NCBI RefSeq assembly: GCF_900089495.1 | Contig: NZ_LT605203.1 | Span: forward strand, 62,001 to 126,000 | Origin: Thiomonas sp. X19 | Lineage (GTDB): Bacteria; Pseudomonadota; Gammaproteobacteria; Burkholderiales; Burkholderiaceae_C | Direction of reading: 5' to 3' | DNA: 64,000 nucleotides | In this document: positions 9,009-18,838 of the stretch, piece by piece | How positions within the stretch are numbered: position 1 is the first letter of the stretch | How the letters are laid out: every line of letters starts with the position of its first letter | Notes under the pieces: model-generated | Told to the model about the DNA's origin: nothing | Databases searched by the model: none | Seen by the model: the letters and a program-made list of their open reading frames with translations, nothing else | Program-made: the position numbers and the translations under genes

Positions 9009-9503
9009 CTAGAACGGAATGTCGTCGTCCATGTCGTCGAAATTCCCCGCCGGTTTGCTGGCTGCAGGCGCCGGGGCGCGGCTGGGTGCGGCACGGCCGG
9101 AGGCAGCCTCACGGCTGCGGCTGTGACTGCCTTCGTCATCGCCACCACCGCCGCCTCCACCCCCACCCCCTTCACGGCCGCCGAGCAGCTGCATTTCGGT
9201 GGCGACGATGTCGGTGGTGTAGCGCTCGATGCCGTCCTTGTCGGTGTATTTGCCATATTTCAGACGGCCTTCCACGTACACCGGGCGGCCTTTTTTCAGG
9301 TACTCACCGGCAATTTCCGCCAGGCGGTCGTAGAACACCACGCGGTGCCATTCGGTTTCTTCCTTTTTCTCGCCGGCCTTGTCTTTCCACTGCCGCGTGG
9401 TGGCAATGGCGACGTTGCACACCGCCGCGCCCGAAGGGGCGTAGCGAATTTCGGGGTCACGGCCGAGGTTGCCGATGAGGATGACTTTGTTGACGGAGGC
9501 CAT
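9009..9503 (-). CDS. ssb: Single-stranded DNA-binding protein
   Basis: The 164-residue protein starts [18 protein letters not shown] at 9503. Residues 1 to about 110 are the OB fold, with the conserved [20 protein letters not shown] and [17 protein letters not shown] linker with a run of glycines follows, and the acidic tail DDMDDDIPF ends the protein; this tail binds partner proteins at replication and repair sites. SSB coats single-stranded DNA during replication, recombination and repair. The gene sits downstream of an MFS gene and divergent to uvrA, the common Burkholderiales arrangement. A strong terminator follows. Confidence 0.97.
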   Translation of the reverse strand: MASVNKVILIGNLGRDPEIRYAPSGAAVCNVAIATTRQWKDKAGEKKEETEWHRVVFYDRLAEIAGEYLKKGRPVYVEGRLKYGKYTDKDGIERYTTDIVATEMQLLGGREGGGGGGGGGGDDEGSHSRSREAASGRAAPSRAPAPAASKPAGNFDDMDDDIPF

Positions 9504-9693
9504 AGCGAATCCTGATGCAGGGTAAGTTGCCCGCGCGGCGGGTTTTTGCCGACGGCGCGCACGGCCGCCGGGATGTCGGGGAGCAAGGATAGCGCCAAGC
9601 AGCGCCGCGCCACCCAAGCGCCGGCCTGACGCGGTTGCTGTGGACCAGCCTGGTCGAGCCAGCGCAGCAGCGCAGGCATGCGGCGCGGGTCAA

Positions 9694-10950
9694 TCAGCCA
9701 GCCTCGGCGGGCTCGGGCATCATGTGGCGCGGCGCTGGCGGGGTGATCGTCAGGGACACCAGCAGCCACACCATGGCCAGCAGCGCAGCGGCCAGGAACA
9801 CCGCCTCGCGGCTGAAGTTCTGCGCCAGAAGACCACCGGTGGCGCCACCGGCGAACAGCCCGAGCGACTGCCCGGTGTTGTAGAAGCCCATGGCCAGGCC
9901 CTTGCGGCTGGGCGGCGCGGTGCGCGACACCAGCGAGGGCAGCAGCGCCTCCATCACATTGAAGGCGAGGAAGAAGAAGAACAGCGCGGCGATCAGCCCC
10001 AGCGGATGCTTGTAGCCAAGGGCGAAGCCCACCATGGTCAGCACCAGCAGCGCCACGGAACCGACGAACACCGGTTTCATATAGCCGTATTTCTCGGCCC
10101 AGATGATGCCGGGAATGGCCAGGGCGAAGGACATCAGCGTGACGGGCAGGTAGACCATCCAGTGGTGCAGCAGCGGAATGCCGGCGTACTTCACCAGGGC
10201 GACCGGGACCACCACGAACATGCTGACCTGCAGGAAATTGACCACGAAGATGGAGAAGTTCAGCTTGATGAGCGCGGGCGTGAGCACGGCGCGCGCCCAA
10301 TGGCCTTGCAACTCCTCGGCGCTGCGCACCATGGGGGCGCTGGGCACGACCCAGATGACCACGGCAATCGCCAGCAGCGCCAGGATGCCGGTGAGATTGA
10401 ACATGCCGGGGACGGAGATGGCGTGGTAGATGGGCGGCCCGAAGATGAGCGAGACGATGAAGGACAGGCCGATGGTCATGCCGACCATGGCCATGGCCTT
10501 GGTGCGATGCTGCTCGCGGGTGGAGTCGGCGATCATGGCCGAGATGGCGGCGGAAATCGCCCCGGCGCCCTGGATGGCGCGGCCGGCGATGATGAGATGA
10601 AGGTCGTTGCTATGCCCGGCGACGAAGGAGCCGATGGCGAAGATGATCAGCCCGAACACCATCACCGGCTTGCGCCCGAAATGGTCGCTGGCCATGCCGA
10701 AGGGAATCTGCATCAGCGCCTGGGTCAGGCCGTACACCCCGAGGGCGAGCCCGACCAGCAGCTTGTCGTGGCCCTGCGGCAGGGTCTGGGCATACACCGC
10801 GAACACCGGCAGGATGAAAAACAGCCCCAGCATGCGCAGGCCGTAGATGGAGGCCAGGGTGAGGCTGGCGCGGCGCTCCAGCGAGGTCATGCCGGAGGGC
10901 AGTGGCGGCACGGAAGTGGCTTGGTTGTTGGTGGTGGTGGTGGCGGACAT
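9694..10950 (-). CDS. MFS transporter, YajR-like efflux family
   Basis: The protein is about 418 residues from the ATG at 10950; a GTG at 10980 would add ten residues and neither has a clear ribosome site. Twelve hydrophobic segments are visible. Motif A is [13 protein letters not shown] in the loop after segment 2, and [20 protein letters not shown] matches the drug:H+ antiporter type motif in segment 4. [20 protein letters not shown] is the motif A repeat region in the second half. It is probably an inner-membrane proton-coupled exporter with unknown substrate. The position between ssb and divergent uvrA is conserved in Burkholderiales but says nothing about substrate. Confidence 0.88.
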   Translation of the reverse strand: MSATTTTNNQATSVPPLPSGMTSLERRASLTLASIYGLRMLGLFFILPVFAVYAQTLPQGHDKLLVGLALGVYGLTQALMQIPFGMASDHFGRKPVMVFGLIIFAIGSFVAGHSNDLHLIIAGRAIQGAGAISAAISAMIADSTREQHRTKAMAMVGMTIGLSFIVSLIFGPPIYHAISVPGMFNLTGILALLAIAVVIWVVPSAPMVRSAEELQGHWARAVLTPALIKLNFSIFVVNFLQVSMFVVVPVALVKYAGIPLLHHWMVYLPVTLMSFALAIPGIIWAEKYGYMKPVFVGSVALLVLTMVGFALGYKHPLGLIAALFFFFLAFNVMEALLPSLVSRTAPPSRKGLAMGFYNTGQSLGLFAGGATGGLLAQNFSREAVFLAAALLAMVWLLVSLTITPPAPRHMMPEPAEAG

Positions 10951-11282
10951 GGGGTGATGGGGGTGAGGCGACGAGGCCACCAGGAGAGCGGAGCGGCCTG
11001 CCGGTCGGCGGCGGTTCGGGCGCGGCTGTGGGCTCAGGGGGCGCGACGCCGAAACGGGGTGCAGGCAGGATTTTCGCCCAGTCCACCCATACGCGTGGTC
11101 CGAGTGGTCGGGAAATTCCCCTTTTTTACAGCTCGTTGCATGTATTGAGCGCTTGCAGCGGGGCCAAGCTGCGCCCGATCAAATGTCCCCAGGCCGCTGC
11201 GCACAGCGCTTGCTGCTCAGCCGCAAGGGTGCGCGGGGAGGGCCTGCGCGCCTATAGTTGCATGTTGTCCCGCCCTGACGCC
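10951..11282. promoter_or_regulatory. Divergent intergenic region between MFS gene and uvrA
   Basis: About 330 bases separate the divergent starts. The half nearest uvrA contains an A/T-richer patch (AAATTCCCCTTTTTTACAG, around 11113-11131) that could be promoter sequence. I looked for a LexA box (CTGT-N8-ACAG) and did not find one, so SOS control of uvrA is not supported here. No gene is visible. Confidence 0.4.
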
Positions 11283-14219
11283 ATGAACGCCCAAGACCGC
11301 CTCGCCCTCATCGCCCCGCAGTCCGCCACGCCGCCGCACGGCGCGCCGGCCGAGGCAGAAACGGCGCCATCGACGCCGCCGCCGGAGGCGGCTTGCATTC
11401 GCGTGCGCGGGGCGCGCACCCACAACCTGAAAAACATCTCGCTCGACATTCCGCGCAACCAGCTCGTGGTCATCACCGGACTGTCGGGTTCGGGCAAGTC
11501 CTCGCTGGCGTTCGACACGCTCTATGCCGAAGGCCAGCGGCGCTATGTGGAAAGCCTCTCGGCCTATGCGCGGCAGTTCTTGCAGCGCATGGACAAACCC
11601 GACGTGGACGTGATCGAGGGCCTGGCGCCGGCCATTTCCATCGAGCAGAAGTCCGCCAGCCACAACCCGCGCTCCACCGTGGGCACCGTCACCGAGATTT
11701 ACGACTACGTGCGGCTGCTGTGGGCGCGCGCCGGCACGCCGCATTGCCCCAACCATCCCGAGCAGGCCTTGCAGGCGCAGACCGTGTCGCAAATGGTGGA
11801 TGCGCTGATGGCGCGCCCGCCGGGGCGGAAACTGGCACTGCTGGCCTCGGTGGTGGACGGGCGCAAGGGCGGCCATGCCGAGTTGCTGGCGGCGCTGCGG
11901 GCGCAGGGCTATGTGCGCTTTCGCGTCGATGGCGTCGTCGTCGAGGCCGAGCACCTGCCGCCGCTGGACGATGGCAGCCGGCACGACGTGGAAGTGGTGG
12001 TGGACCGCGTGAAAACCGGCGGCGACATTCGCCAGCGCCTGGCCGAAAGCCTGGAAGCCGCGCTGCGCCTGAGCGACGGCCGCGCCATTGCGCTCGACCT
12101 GGACAGCGGCGCGGAGCAGAGCTTCAACAGCCGCTTCGCCTGCCCCATTTGCGCCACCGCCCTGCCCGAGCTGGAGCCGCGGCTGTTCTCCTTCAACAAC
12201 CCGGTGGGCGCCTGCCCGCGTTGCGACGGCCTGGGGCAACTGGACGTGTTCGACGCCGCGCTGGTGGTGGCCCATCCCGAGCTGAGCCTGGCCAGCGGCG
12301 CGATCCGCGGCTGGGACCGGCGCAACCGCTTCTACTACGAGCAGTTGCAGGCGCTGGCGATGCACGACGGGTTCAACCTCGACACCGCGTTCGAGCAACT
12401 GCCAGACGCCGCGCGCCAGCGCCTGCTGCATGGCACGGGCAGCGAGGCCATCGCCTTCACCAGCCTGGACCCCAAGGGCAAGGCGGTGAGCCGCAAGCAT
12501 CCGTTCGAAGGTGTGCTGCCGAACCTGGAACGGCGCTGGCGCGAGACCGACACGGTGGCGGTGCGCGAAGAGCTGTCGCGCCTGCGCAGCGTGCATGTCT
12601 GCCCCGACTGTGGCGGCAGCCGGCTCAAGCGCGAAGCGCGGCTGGTGCGCGTAGGCGGCCTGGCGCTGCCCGAGCTGGGACGCATGACGCTGAAGCAGGC
12701 GCAGACCTGGTTCGACGCGCTGGCGCTGGAAGGCGCCAAGGCCGAGATCGCAGCGCGCATCGTGCGCGAAATCGCCACCCGGCTGCGCTTTCTCAACGAC
12801 GTCGGCCTGAGCTATCTGACCCTGGAGCGCAGCGCCGACACGCTCTCGGGCGGCGAGGCGCAGCGCATTCGCCTGGCGTCGCAAATCGGCTCCGGCCTGA
12901 CCGGGGTGATGTATGTGCTCGACGAGCCCAGCATCGGCCTGCACCAGCGCGACAACGACCGGCTCATCGCCATGCTCAAGCGCCTGCGCGACCTCGGCAA
13001 CAGCGTGCTGGTGGTGGAGCACGACGAAGACATGATCCGCGCCGCCGACCACGTCATCGACATGGGCCCGGGTGCCGGCGTGCATGGCGGCGTGGTGGTG
13101 TCACAGGGCACCGCGGCGCACATCACGCACGACCCGGCCTCGCTCACCGGCGCCTATCTGTCCGGGCGCAAGCGCATCGCCCCCGGCGGCAGCCGCTGCC
13201 CGCCGGGCGAGCACTGGCTGGAGCTGAGCGGGGCGCGCGGCAACAATCTGCAGGACGTCACCGCGCGCATTCCGCTGGGCCTGTTCACGGCGGTGGCCGG
13301 CGTGTCCGGCTCGGGCAAATCCACCCTGGTGAACGACACGCTGTACGCCGCCTGCGCCGCCGCACTGAATGGCGCCCACACCGAGCCCGCGCCGTTCGAC
13401 GCGCTGCATGGACTGGAGCGGTTGGACAAGGTCATCGCCGTCGATCAATCGCCGCTGGGCCGCACGCCGCGCAGCAACCCGGCCACCTACACCGGCCTGT
13501 TCACGCCGCTGCGCGAGCTGTTCGCCCAAACCAATGTGTCGCGCGAGCGCGGCTACGACGCCGGGCGCTTTTCCTTCAACGTGAAAGGCGGGCGCTGCGA
13601 AGCCTGCCAGGGCGACGGCCTGGTGAAGGTGGAGATGCATTTCCTGCCCGACCTGTATGTGCCGTGCGACGTCTGCCACGGCAAGCGCTACAACCGCGAA
13701 ACCCTGGACGTGACCTGGCATGGGCTGAACATCGCCCAGGTGCTGGACCTCACCGTGGACCAGGGGCTGGAGCATTTCAGCGCGCTGCCGGCGATCGCCC
13801 GCAAGCTGCAAACCTTGCAGGAAGTGGGCTTGGGCTATATCCGCCTCGGGCAGAGCGCCACCACCTTGTCGGGCGGCGAGGCGCAGCGCGTCAAGCTGGC
13901 GCTGGAACTCTCCAAACGCGACACCGGCCGCACCCTCTACATCCTCGATGAGCCCACCACCGGTCTGCACTTCGCCGACATCGACCTGCTGCTCAAGGTG
14001 CTGCTGCGCCTGCGCGATGCCGGCAACACCATCGTCGTCATCGAGCACAACCTCGACGTCATCGCCAGCGCCGACTGGGTTCTCGACCTCGGCCCCGAGG
14101 GCGGCTCGGGCGGTGGCCGCATCGTCGCCGCGGGAACGCCGGCGGCGCTGGTGGACAGCAGCGAGTCGCTCACCGGGCGCTACCTCGCACGCCTGCTGCG
14201 GCAGCAGGCCGCGGCCTGA
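11283..14219 (+). CDS. uvrA: Excinuclease ABC subunit A
   Basis: The 978-residue protein is slightly longer than the usual 940 because of a Pro/Ala-rich N-terminal extension of about 37 residues. Two ABC ATPase halves are visible. The first has Walker [15 protein letters not shown], a zinc-finger region ([26 protein letters not shown], later CPDCGGSRL), and [19 protein letters not shown]. The second has [16 protein letters not shown], the CEACQGDG and [10 protein letters not shown] zinc site, [15 protein letters not shown] and the Walker [13 protein letters not shown]. UvrA dimers find bulky DNA lesions and load UvrB in nucleotide excision repair. The ATG at 11283 fits the family; one at 11262 is also in frame. 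Confidence 0.97.
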   Translation: MNAQDRLALIAPQSATPPHGAPAEAETAPSTPPPEAACIRVRGARTHNLKNISLDIPRNQLVVITGLSGSGKSSLAFDTLYAEGQRRYVESLSAYARQFLQRMDKPDVDVIEGLAPAISIEQKSASHNPRSTVGTVTEIYDYVRLLWARAGTPHCPNHPEQALQAQTVSQMVDALMARPPGRKLALLASVVDGRKGGHAELLAALRAQGYVRFRVDGVVVEAEHLPPLDDGSRHDVEVVVDRVKTGGDIRQRLAESLEAALRLSDGRAIALDLDSGAEQSFNSRFACPICATALPELEPRLFSFNNPVGACPRCDGLGQLDVFDAALVVAHPELSLASGAIRGWDRRNRFYYEQLQALAMHDGFNLDTAFEQLPDAARQRLLHGTGSEAIAFTSLDPKGKAVSRKHPFEGVLPNLERRWRETDTVAVREELSRLRSVHVCPDCGGSRLKREARLVRVGGLALPELGRMTLKQAQTWFDALALEGAKAEIAARIVREIATRLRFLNDVGLSYLTLERSADTLSGGEAQRIRLASQIGSGLTGVMYVLDEPSIGLHQRDNDRLIAMLKRLRDLGNSVLVVEHDEDMIRAADHVIDMGPGAGVHGGVVVSQGTAAHITHDPASLTGAYLSGRKRIAPGGSRCPPGEHWLELSGARGNNLQDVTARIPLGLFTAVAGVSGSGKSTLVNDTLYAACAAALNGAHTEPAPFDALHGLERLDKVIAVDQSPLGRTPRSNPATYTGLFTPLRELFAQTNVSRERGYDAGRFSFNVKGGRCEACQGDGLVKVEMHFLPDLYVPCDVCHGKRYNRETLDVTWHGLNIAQVLDLTVDQGLEHFSALPAIARKLQTLQEVGLGYIRLGQSATTLSGGEAQRVKLALELSKRDTGRTLYILDEPTTGLHFADIDLLLKVLLRLRDAGNTIVVIEHNLDVIASADWVLDLGPEGGSGGGRIVAAGTPAALVDSSESLTGRYLARLLRQQAAA

Positions 14220-14248
14220 GGCGCGCTGCGCCATTGCCGCCGGTCGCC

Positions 14249-15142
14249 ATGAGCCCGCATGAGGCTGCCGACTCCCTGCACCGCGGCCTGGGTGGCGCCT
14301 GGACGCTGCAGGCGTTGAACACCAGCAACTTTTGCGACACCTAGCAGGCGCGCGACGGCGGCGGCGCGCGCCTGTTCGTCAAGACTGCGGCCGCGAATGC
14401 CGCAACCCTGTTGCGCGCCGAGGGCGAGGGCCTGCTCAGCATGGCCGCCACCCACACCATCGCCGTGCCCAGGCTGGCTGCATTCGAGGCCTCCGCTGCC
14501 GGGGCCATGCTGGCGCTGGACTGGCTGGACTTCGCCGCGCCCGACCCCGGCTTCGGCGCGCGCCTGGGCGAACGCCTCGCCGCGCTGCATGCCTGGCCGC
14601 AGCCACGCTTCGGCTGGGAGCACGACAACTACATCGGCGCCACCCTGCAGCGCAACGGCTGGACCCTGGCCGACACTCTGGCCGACTGGATCGGCTTCTG
14701 GCGCGACAAGCACCTGGTGCCGATGCGCGCGGCGCTGGCGCGGCGAGGCGCGGGCATCGCCTTGCTGGAGGAGGTGGACGCGGTGGGCGACAGCCTGCTG
14801 ACGCTGTTCGCCGACGGCCACCAGCCACGCCCCAGCCTGATTCACGGCGACTTGTGGAGCGGCAACCGGGCCATGCTGGCCAACGGTGAGCCGGTGATCT
14901 ACGACCCCGCCGTGTCGGTGTCGGACGCCGAGGCGGAACTGGCGATGATGGAGCTGTTCGGCAGCCCGCCGGCCGGGTTCTGGCCCGCTTACCAGGCCGG
15001 CTTCGCGCTGCACGAGGGCTATGTGCGGCGGCGCGGGCTGTACCAGCTCTACCACCTGCTCAACCACGCCCTGCTGTTCGGCGGCGGCTATGCCCAGCAA
15101 GCCCTGCGCTGCGCCCGCGCCCTGCGCTCCACCATGTCCTGA
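14249..15142 (+). pseudogene. Fructosamine kinase family gene interrupted by an in-frame amber codon
   Basis: Reading from the ATG at 14249, the frame encodes MSPHEAADSLHRGLGGAWTL then NTSNFCDT, hits TAG at 14342-14344 (codon 32), and continues in the same frame as ARLFVKTAAANAATLLRAE to a stop at 15142. Everything after the TAG looks intact: FGWEHDNYIGATLQ, the kinase catalytic loop LIHGDLWSGN and YDPAVSVSDAEAELAMMELF. FN3K-family enzymes phosphorylate ketoamines to reverse protein glycation. The missing part is the nucleotide-loop region, where a tyrosine codon may have mutated. Either it is a recent nonsense mutation, a sequence error, or translation starts at a downstream codon such as the ATG at 14441, which would lose the N-lobe. 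Confidence 0.8.
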
Positions 15143-15272
15143 CTGTGCGCCGCTCAAGGCAGCAAACCATGGGCCTATGCGACGTGACATCTGCACACAA
15201 TCGCCCGGCCCGCGAGAATTCTGGATGGACCACCCGCATGGTGCGGGCCACAACCTGACGGAGACCTTCTTC

Positions 15273-15935
15273 ATGGGCAAGATCATCGAACTCGACACGA
15301 CCGACGGACAACACCTGAGCGCCTACCTGGCCGAGCCCGGCGGCCCATCGAAAGGCGGCATCGTCGTCGTGCAGGAAATTTTCGGCGTCAACGCGCACAT
15401 TCGCAGCGTGGCCGACCGCTACGCGCAAGCCGGCTACACCGCCATCGCCCCGGCGGTGTTCGACTCCGCGGAAAAAGGCGTGGAACTGGGCTACGACCAG
15501 GCCGGCGTGCAAAAAGGCCTGGATCTCGTGAGCAAAATCGGTTTCGACAAGGCCTTGGCCAGCGTCCAGGCAGCCGCCAAGGCCGTGGCCGGGGCAGGCA
15601 AGGTCGGCGTCGTCGGCTACTGCTGGGGCGGCTCCATCGCCTACCTCTCGGCCATCCGCCTGAATCTGCCGGCCGTGAGCTATTACGGCGGTCGCAACGT
15701 GCAGCTCGTCGGCGAGAAAGCCACCGCGCCGCTGCTGTTCCACTACGGCCTGAAAGATGCCCACATCACCGAGGCCGACCGCGAAGCGGTGCGCGCCGCC
15801 AACCCCACGGCCGAGTTCCACGTGTACGACGCCGACCACGGTTTCAACTGCGATGCCCGCGGCAGCTTCGACGCCCACAGCGCCAAGCTGGCGATGGAAC
15901 GCAGCCTGGCGTTTTTCGCCAGGCATCTTGGGTAA
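15273..15935 (+). CDS. Dienelactone hydrolase family protein
   Basis: The 220-residue alpha/beta hydrolase starts at 15273 with GGAG 9 bases upstream. The DLH triad is visible: C117 in the nucleophile elbow GYCWGG, D162 in YGLKDAHI and H189 in DADHGFNCD. EIFGVNAHIRSVADRYAQAG is the conserved N-terminal family block. Members cleave dienelactones in chlorocatechol degradation, but most are general esterases of unknown substrate. No aromatic-degradation genes are nearby, so the substrate here is open. Confidence 0.9.
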   Translation: MGKIIELDTTDGQHLSAYLAEPGGPSKGGIVVVQEIFGVNAHIRSVADRYAQAGYTAIAPAVFDSAEKGVELGYDQAGVQKGLDLVSKIGFDKALASVQAAAKAVAGAGKVGVVGYCWGGSIAYLSAIRLNLPAVSYYGGRNVQLVGEKATAPLLFHYGLKDAHITEADREAVRAANPTAEFHVYDADHGFNCDARGSFDAHSAKLAMERSLAFFARHLG

Positions 15936-16697
15936 GGGCTTGCGTTTTCCGGTTTCGCTGCACCGGTGCATCCGAGGCGCGCACCCTGCCGCCCTTGCCC
16001 TCCCGCAGGCCGCGGTCGCGTCGCATCTGCCAAGGGCTATTGGTTCACCTTCCCTGATGGCTGACGACGAGCGGGGCGCTGGGCGCCAGGCTGCCGGCCG
16101 CACCCACGGCGGCGGGCGTTGGTGGAGTCAGGTGCTCATGATGACGCAAGTACCCTAGAACAGGAGCGTCATCGCCGCAATCGCCCCCAACGGAGCACCC
16201 TCAGAAAAGGTCCTCACTCTGGAGGTGACCCCGCCGCACCAGCACCCGAGAGCTGTCACAGTCCGACGCCGTATTGACGTCAACGTGAAGCCACGCGCTA
16301 TTGGCATGCAGACACAGTCACGGCAGTGCGCGCGCCACCATTTCCGCCTGCGCCACGAAGCACTGAAAGCTCTCGAATCCTTCGGCGGTTAGAGTCCGTC
16401 CTGAAAGTTTACAGTCGGCGTAGAACATCCCAATGACCTTCTGGTCCACGGTCAAAGTGGCCATGAAACCGTCTTGGGAGTCACCGGCTTGTTTCAGAAA
16501 ATTGGGGTTCGGGACCTCGGCCGCGCTCCGTCGAACCTACAGTTGCCTGTCCGGGAGCCTCGGCGCCGCGCACTTCGGCCACGGGTTCTTTCTCTGCCAG
16601 GCGCCCTGCCGACTCGCTTGGTGGTGCAGCGCCAGTTCCGTCATCCGGAAATCAGACCTTCATGCTGCAGGAAACCGGATCCATCGATTGGAGTGGT
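15936..16697. other. Non-coding stretch between the DLH gene and fliN
   Basis: About 760 bases without an intact gene. The part nearest fliN holds a GAF-like remnant on the minus strand (16318-16536, listed separately). The rest shows only short frames with no recognisable motifs and no clear terminator for fliN. It marks the left edge of the flagellar locus and looks like eroded DNA. Confidence 0.5.
16318..16536 (-). pseudogene. GAF-domain C-terminal remnant
   Basis: A minus-strand frame of about 70 codons reads NFLKQAGDSQDGFMATLTVD, then QKVIGMFYADCKLSGRTL, then GFESFQCFVAQAEM, and stops at 16318. This resembles the last strands and helix of GAF domains found at the end of HDOD-GAF proteins (pattern: hydrophobic strand, G-x-FYAD, then FxxF-x-QA helix). 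No N-terminal part is found in any frame upstream, so it is probably the leftover end of a deleted gene. Identification is by pattern only. Confidence 0.4.
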
Positions 16698-17153
16698 TCA
16701 GGCCAGACGCCGCGCGCGCTCGGTCGGACTGACGATGTCGGTGAGGCGGATACCGAATTTGTCATTCACCAGCACGACTTCCCCACGCGCGATGAGGAAA
16801 CCGTTGACCAGCACATCCATCGGCTCGCCGGCAAGCCGGTCGAGGTCGACGACTGAGCCCTGGGCCAGTTGCAGCAGTTCGCGGATCTGAATTTTGGTGC
16901 GCCCGAGTTCCACGGATAGCGTGACAGGAATATCCATCACGAGATCCAGTTGATCCGCGTATGCGGCATGACCAACGTCCGGACGAAGTTCGGGGAAAGG
17001 TGCGCGCTGCGCGGCGGCTTCAGGTGCAAGCTCAACTTCCGGTGGCGCTGTTGCCGCCCCAGGCGTTTGCTCCGCCATCGCTGCAGCCCAATCGTCCGCG
17101 TCTGCTCCTGGCTCGGTCTGGGTCATCTCAGCGGTCTGCGTTTCGTCGGCCAT
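16698..17153 (-). CDS. fliN: Flagellar motor switch protein FliN
   Basis: The 151-residue protein has a variable acidic/Ala-rich N-terminus (1-65), then the SpoA/SURF domain from about residue 70: LVMDIPVTLSVELGRTKIQI, LLQLAQGSVVDLDRLAGEP, VLVNGFLIARGEVVLVND and FGIRLTDIVSP. FliN forms the lower C-ring with FliM and docks the FliH-FliI export complex. It is the last gene of the fliE-to-fliN series. fliO, fliP, fliQ and fliR, which often follow, are absent here. Confidence 0.96.
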   Translation of the reverse strand: MADETQTAEMTQTEPGADADDWAAAMAEQTPGAATAPPEVELAPEAAAQRAPFPELRPDVGHAAYADQLDLVMDIPVTLSVELGRTKIQIRELLQLAQGSVVDLDRLAGEPMDVLVNGFLIARGEVVLVNDKFGIRLTDIVSPTERARRLA

Positions 17154-17196
17154 GATCGGTGTCTGAAGATCTCGTCGTTAAGTTCGATTTGGCTCA

Positions 17197-18204
17197 TCAA
17201 CGAGCCAGAGCCAGGGAAGACCGCTCTTTGACAACCTCGGGCATCAGGCGCTGGCGCACCTTAAGCGCCATGTGGTCATCATGCTGACCGAATTCACCGG
17301 CGAGCACGGGGATGCCGTCCACGCGCGCCACGACGGTCTCCGGCATATCAACCGGCAACACGTCGCCCACGCGCATCTGCAACAGTTCACGCACGAGGAT
17401 GGAACGCTGCAGCAACTCAACTCGCATTTCCACCTCGGCCTCGCGCATCTCGCTTTGCAGCGCCTGCATCCAGCGATGATCGACCTCGTTGCGATCAGTG
17501 GTCATGCCGGTGGTCATTTGATCGCGTATCGGCTCGATCATGCTGTAAGGAATGCAAATATGCAGGCTACCGCCGCCGCCCTCGATTTCGACGTCAAAGG
17601 TGGAGACGATGACCACTTCGGTCGGCGTGGCAATGTTGACGAACTGCGGGTTGACCTCCGAGCGCGTGACCTCAATCTCCAGCGGCAGCACCGGGTTCCA
17701 GGCGATTTTGTATTCCTTGAACACCATATCCAGCATGCGTGAGATGATGCGCTGCTCCAACGGCGTGAAGTCGCGCCCCTCAATGCGCGCCTGGAAACGG
17801 CCATCGCCCCCGAAATAATTGTCGACCACGCTGAATATCAGACGTGGATCGAAAATGAACAGAGCGGTACCCCGTAGCGGCTTGAGCTGCACGAGGTTGA
17901 GATTGCTCGGCACTACAAGGGTGCGGATGAATTCGCTGTACTTCATCAGGCGGACCGAAGCCACCGAAATTTCGGACGACCGGCGCAGAAAGTTGAATAG
18001 CCCCACCCGCCACAGTCGGGCGAAACGCTCATTGATGACCTCCAGCGTGGGCATGCGCCCGCGCACGATGCGGTCCTGGCTGGCAAGGTCGTAGGGACGC
18101 ACGCCGCTGGAATCGGCCGGCACTTCTTCGGCTGCGGCGTCTTCGCCGCTCAGCCCTTGAAGCAGCGCATCAACCTCGTCTTGCGACAGAACGTCCTTGA
18201 CCAT
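17197..18204 (-). CDS. fliM: Flagellar motor switch protein FliM
   Basis: The 335-residue protein starts at the ATG at 18204, which overlaps the fliL stop (TGATG), indicating translational coupling. The N-terminal LSQDEVDALLQG is the conserved CheY-P-binding motif. The middle domain has TPLEQRIISRMLDMVF and NPQFVNIATPTEVVIV; the C-terminal SURF-like domain has VGDVLPVDMPETVVARVDGI. FliM is the CheY target in the C-ring and sets rotation direction. cheY lies at the right edge of the window. Confidence 0.97.
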   Translation of the reverse strand: MVKDVLSQDEVDALLQGLSGEDAAAEEVPADSSGVRPYDLASQDRIVRGRMPTLEVINERFARLWRVGLFNFLRRSSEISVASVRLMKYSEFIRTLVVPSNLNLVQLKPLRGTALFIFDPRLIFSVVDNYFGGDGRFQARIEGRDFTPLEQRIISRMLDMVFKEYKIAWNPVLPLEIEVTRSEVNPQFVNIATPTEVVIVSTFDVEIEGGGGSLHICIPYSMIEPIRDQMTTGMTTDRNEVDHRWMQALQSEMREAEVEMRVELLQRSILVRELLQMRVGDVLPVDMPETVVARVDGIPVLAGEFGQHDDHMALKVRQRLMPEVVKERSSLALAR

Positions 18205-18734
18205 CACTGCACCACGAAGGCGGTGAAATACACCCCAGCAATCGGGCCTGCGGGGGTTGCCGCCCGAGCGATGCCGGTGGTGGGCGCGTGCGCCGGCTGA
18301 CTGCTGCCACCCGCCAGGATCTGGTTGATCGCCACCAGGATCTCCTGGCGCAACTGCTCGCGCACCTGCACCGTGCTGACCTTGTCAGCCTGCTGTGCGG
18401 CAAGGATGCGCAAAATCGTGTTGCGTATCTCGGGCGTCATGGTCTTGACCTCTTCATCTGCCTTGGGCTCGTAGGTCTTCAGATCGATCTTGAGTTGCAA
18501 ATAGTGGGTATTGCCATCCTGGCTCAGCACATTGGTGACGAACGGCTCCAGGCTGATGAAATGGGCGAGCTTCTCGCGCTGCGCAGCCAGTTGCTGTGCG
18601 GTGAGTTGGGGTTTGGGCCGAATCAGAAACCACCAAGCACTCCCAGCGCCGCCGCCGAGGATGACCAAAACGACCACTGCAATGATGCTCCGTCTGCCGT
18701 TGCCCGATTTGGCCTTGGCCGGTTTTGCTGCCAT
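18204..18734 (-). CDS. fliL: Flagellar basal-body-associated protein FliL
   Basis: The 176-residue protein starts at 18734 with TGGAG 8 bases upstream. It has a basic N-terminus (MAAKPAKAKSGNGRRS), one membrane segment (SIIAVVVLVILGGGAGSAWW) and the periplasmic FliL domain with FISLEPFVTNVL, HYLQLKIDLKTYE and MTPEIRNTILRILA. The C-terminus carries an extra stretch rich in Ala, Thr and Pro and ends YFTAFVVQ. FliL rings surround the stator units and support torque. It overlaps fliM by one base. Confidence 0.93.
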   Translation of the reverse strand: MAAKPAKAKSGNGRRSIIAVVVLVILGGGAGSAWWFLIRPKPQLTAQQLAAQREKLAHFISLEPFVTNVLSQDGNTHYLQLKIDLKTYEPKADEEVKTMTPEIRNTILRILAAQQADKVSTVQVREQLRQEILVAINQILAGGSSQPAHAPTTGIARAATPAGPIAGVYFTAFVVQ

Positions 18735-18838
18735 GTAGAGACTCCAGAAGTCATGCCGAACTTGACACTGTAAACGGCACGGATTCCAGGAAATTGAGCC
18801 ATGGGTCTGCCGCAAGGGTCGGCTGGACGAATGCGAAT

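Noticed and set aside
10951..11282. LexA/SOS box before uvrA
   Set aside because: No CTGT-N8-ACAG type palindrome was found in the intergenic region.
11217..13085. Minus-strand open frame of 622 codons
   Set aside because: Antisense shadow of uvrA, whose motifs are unmistakable.
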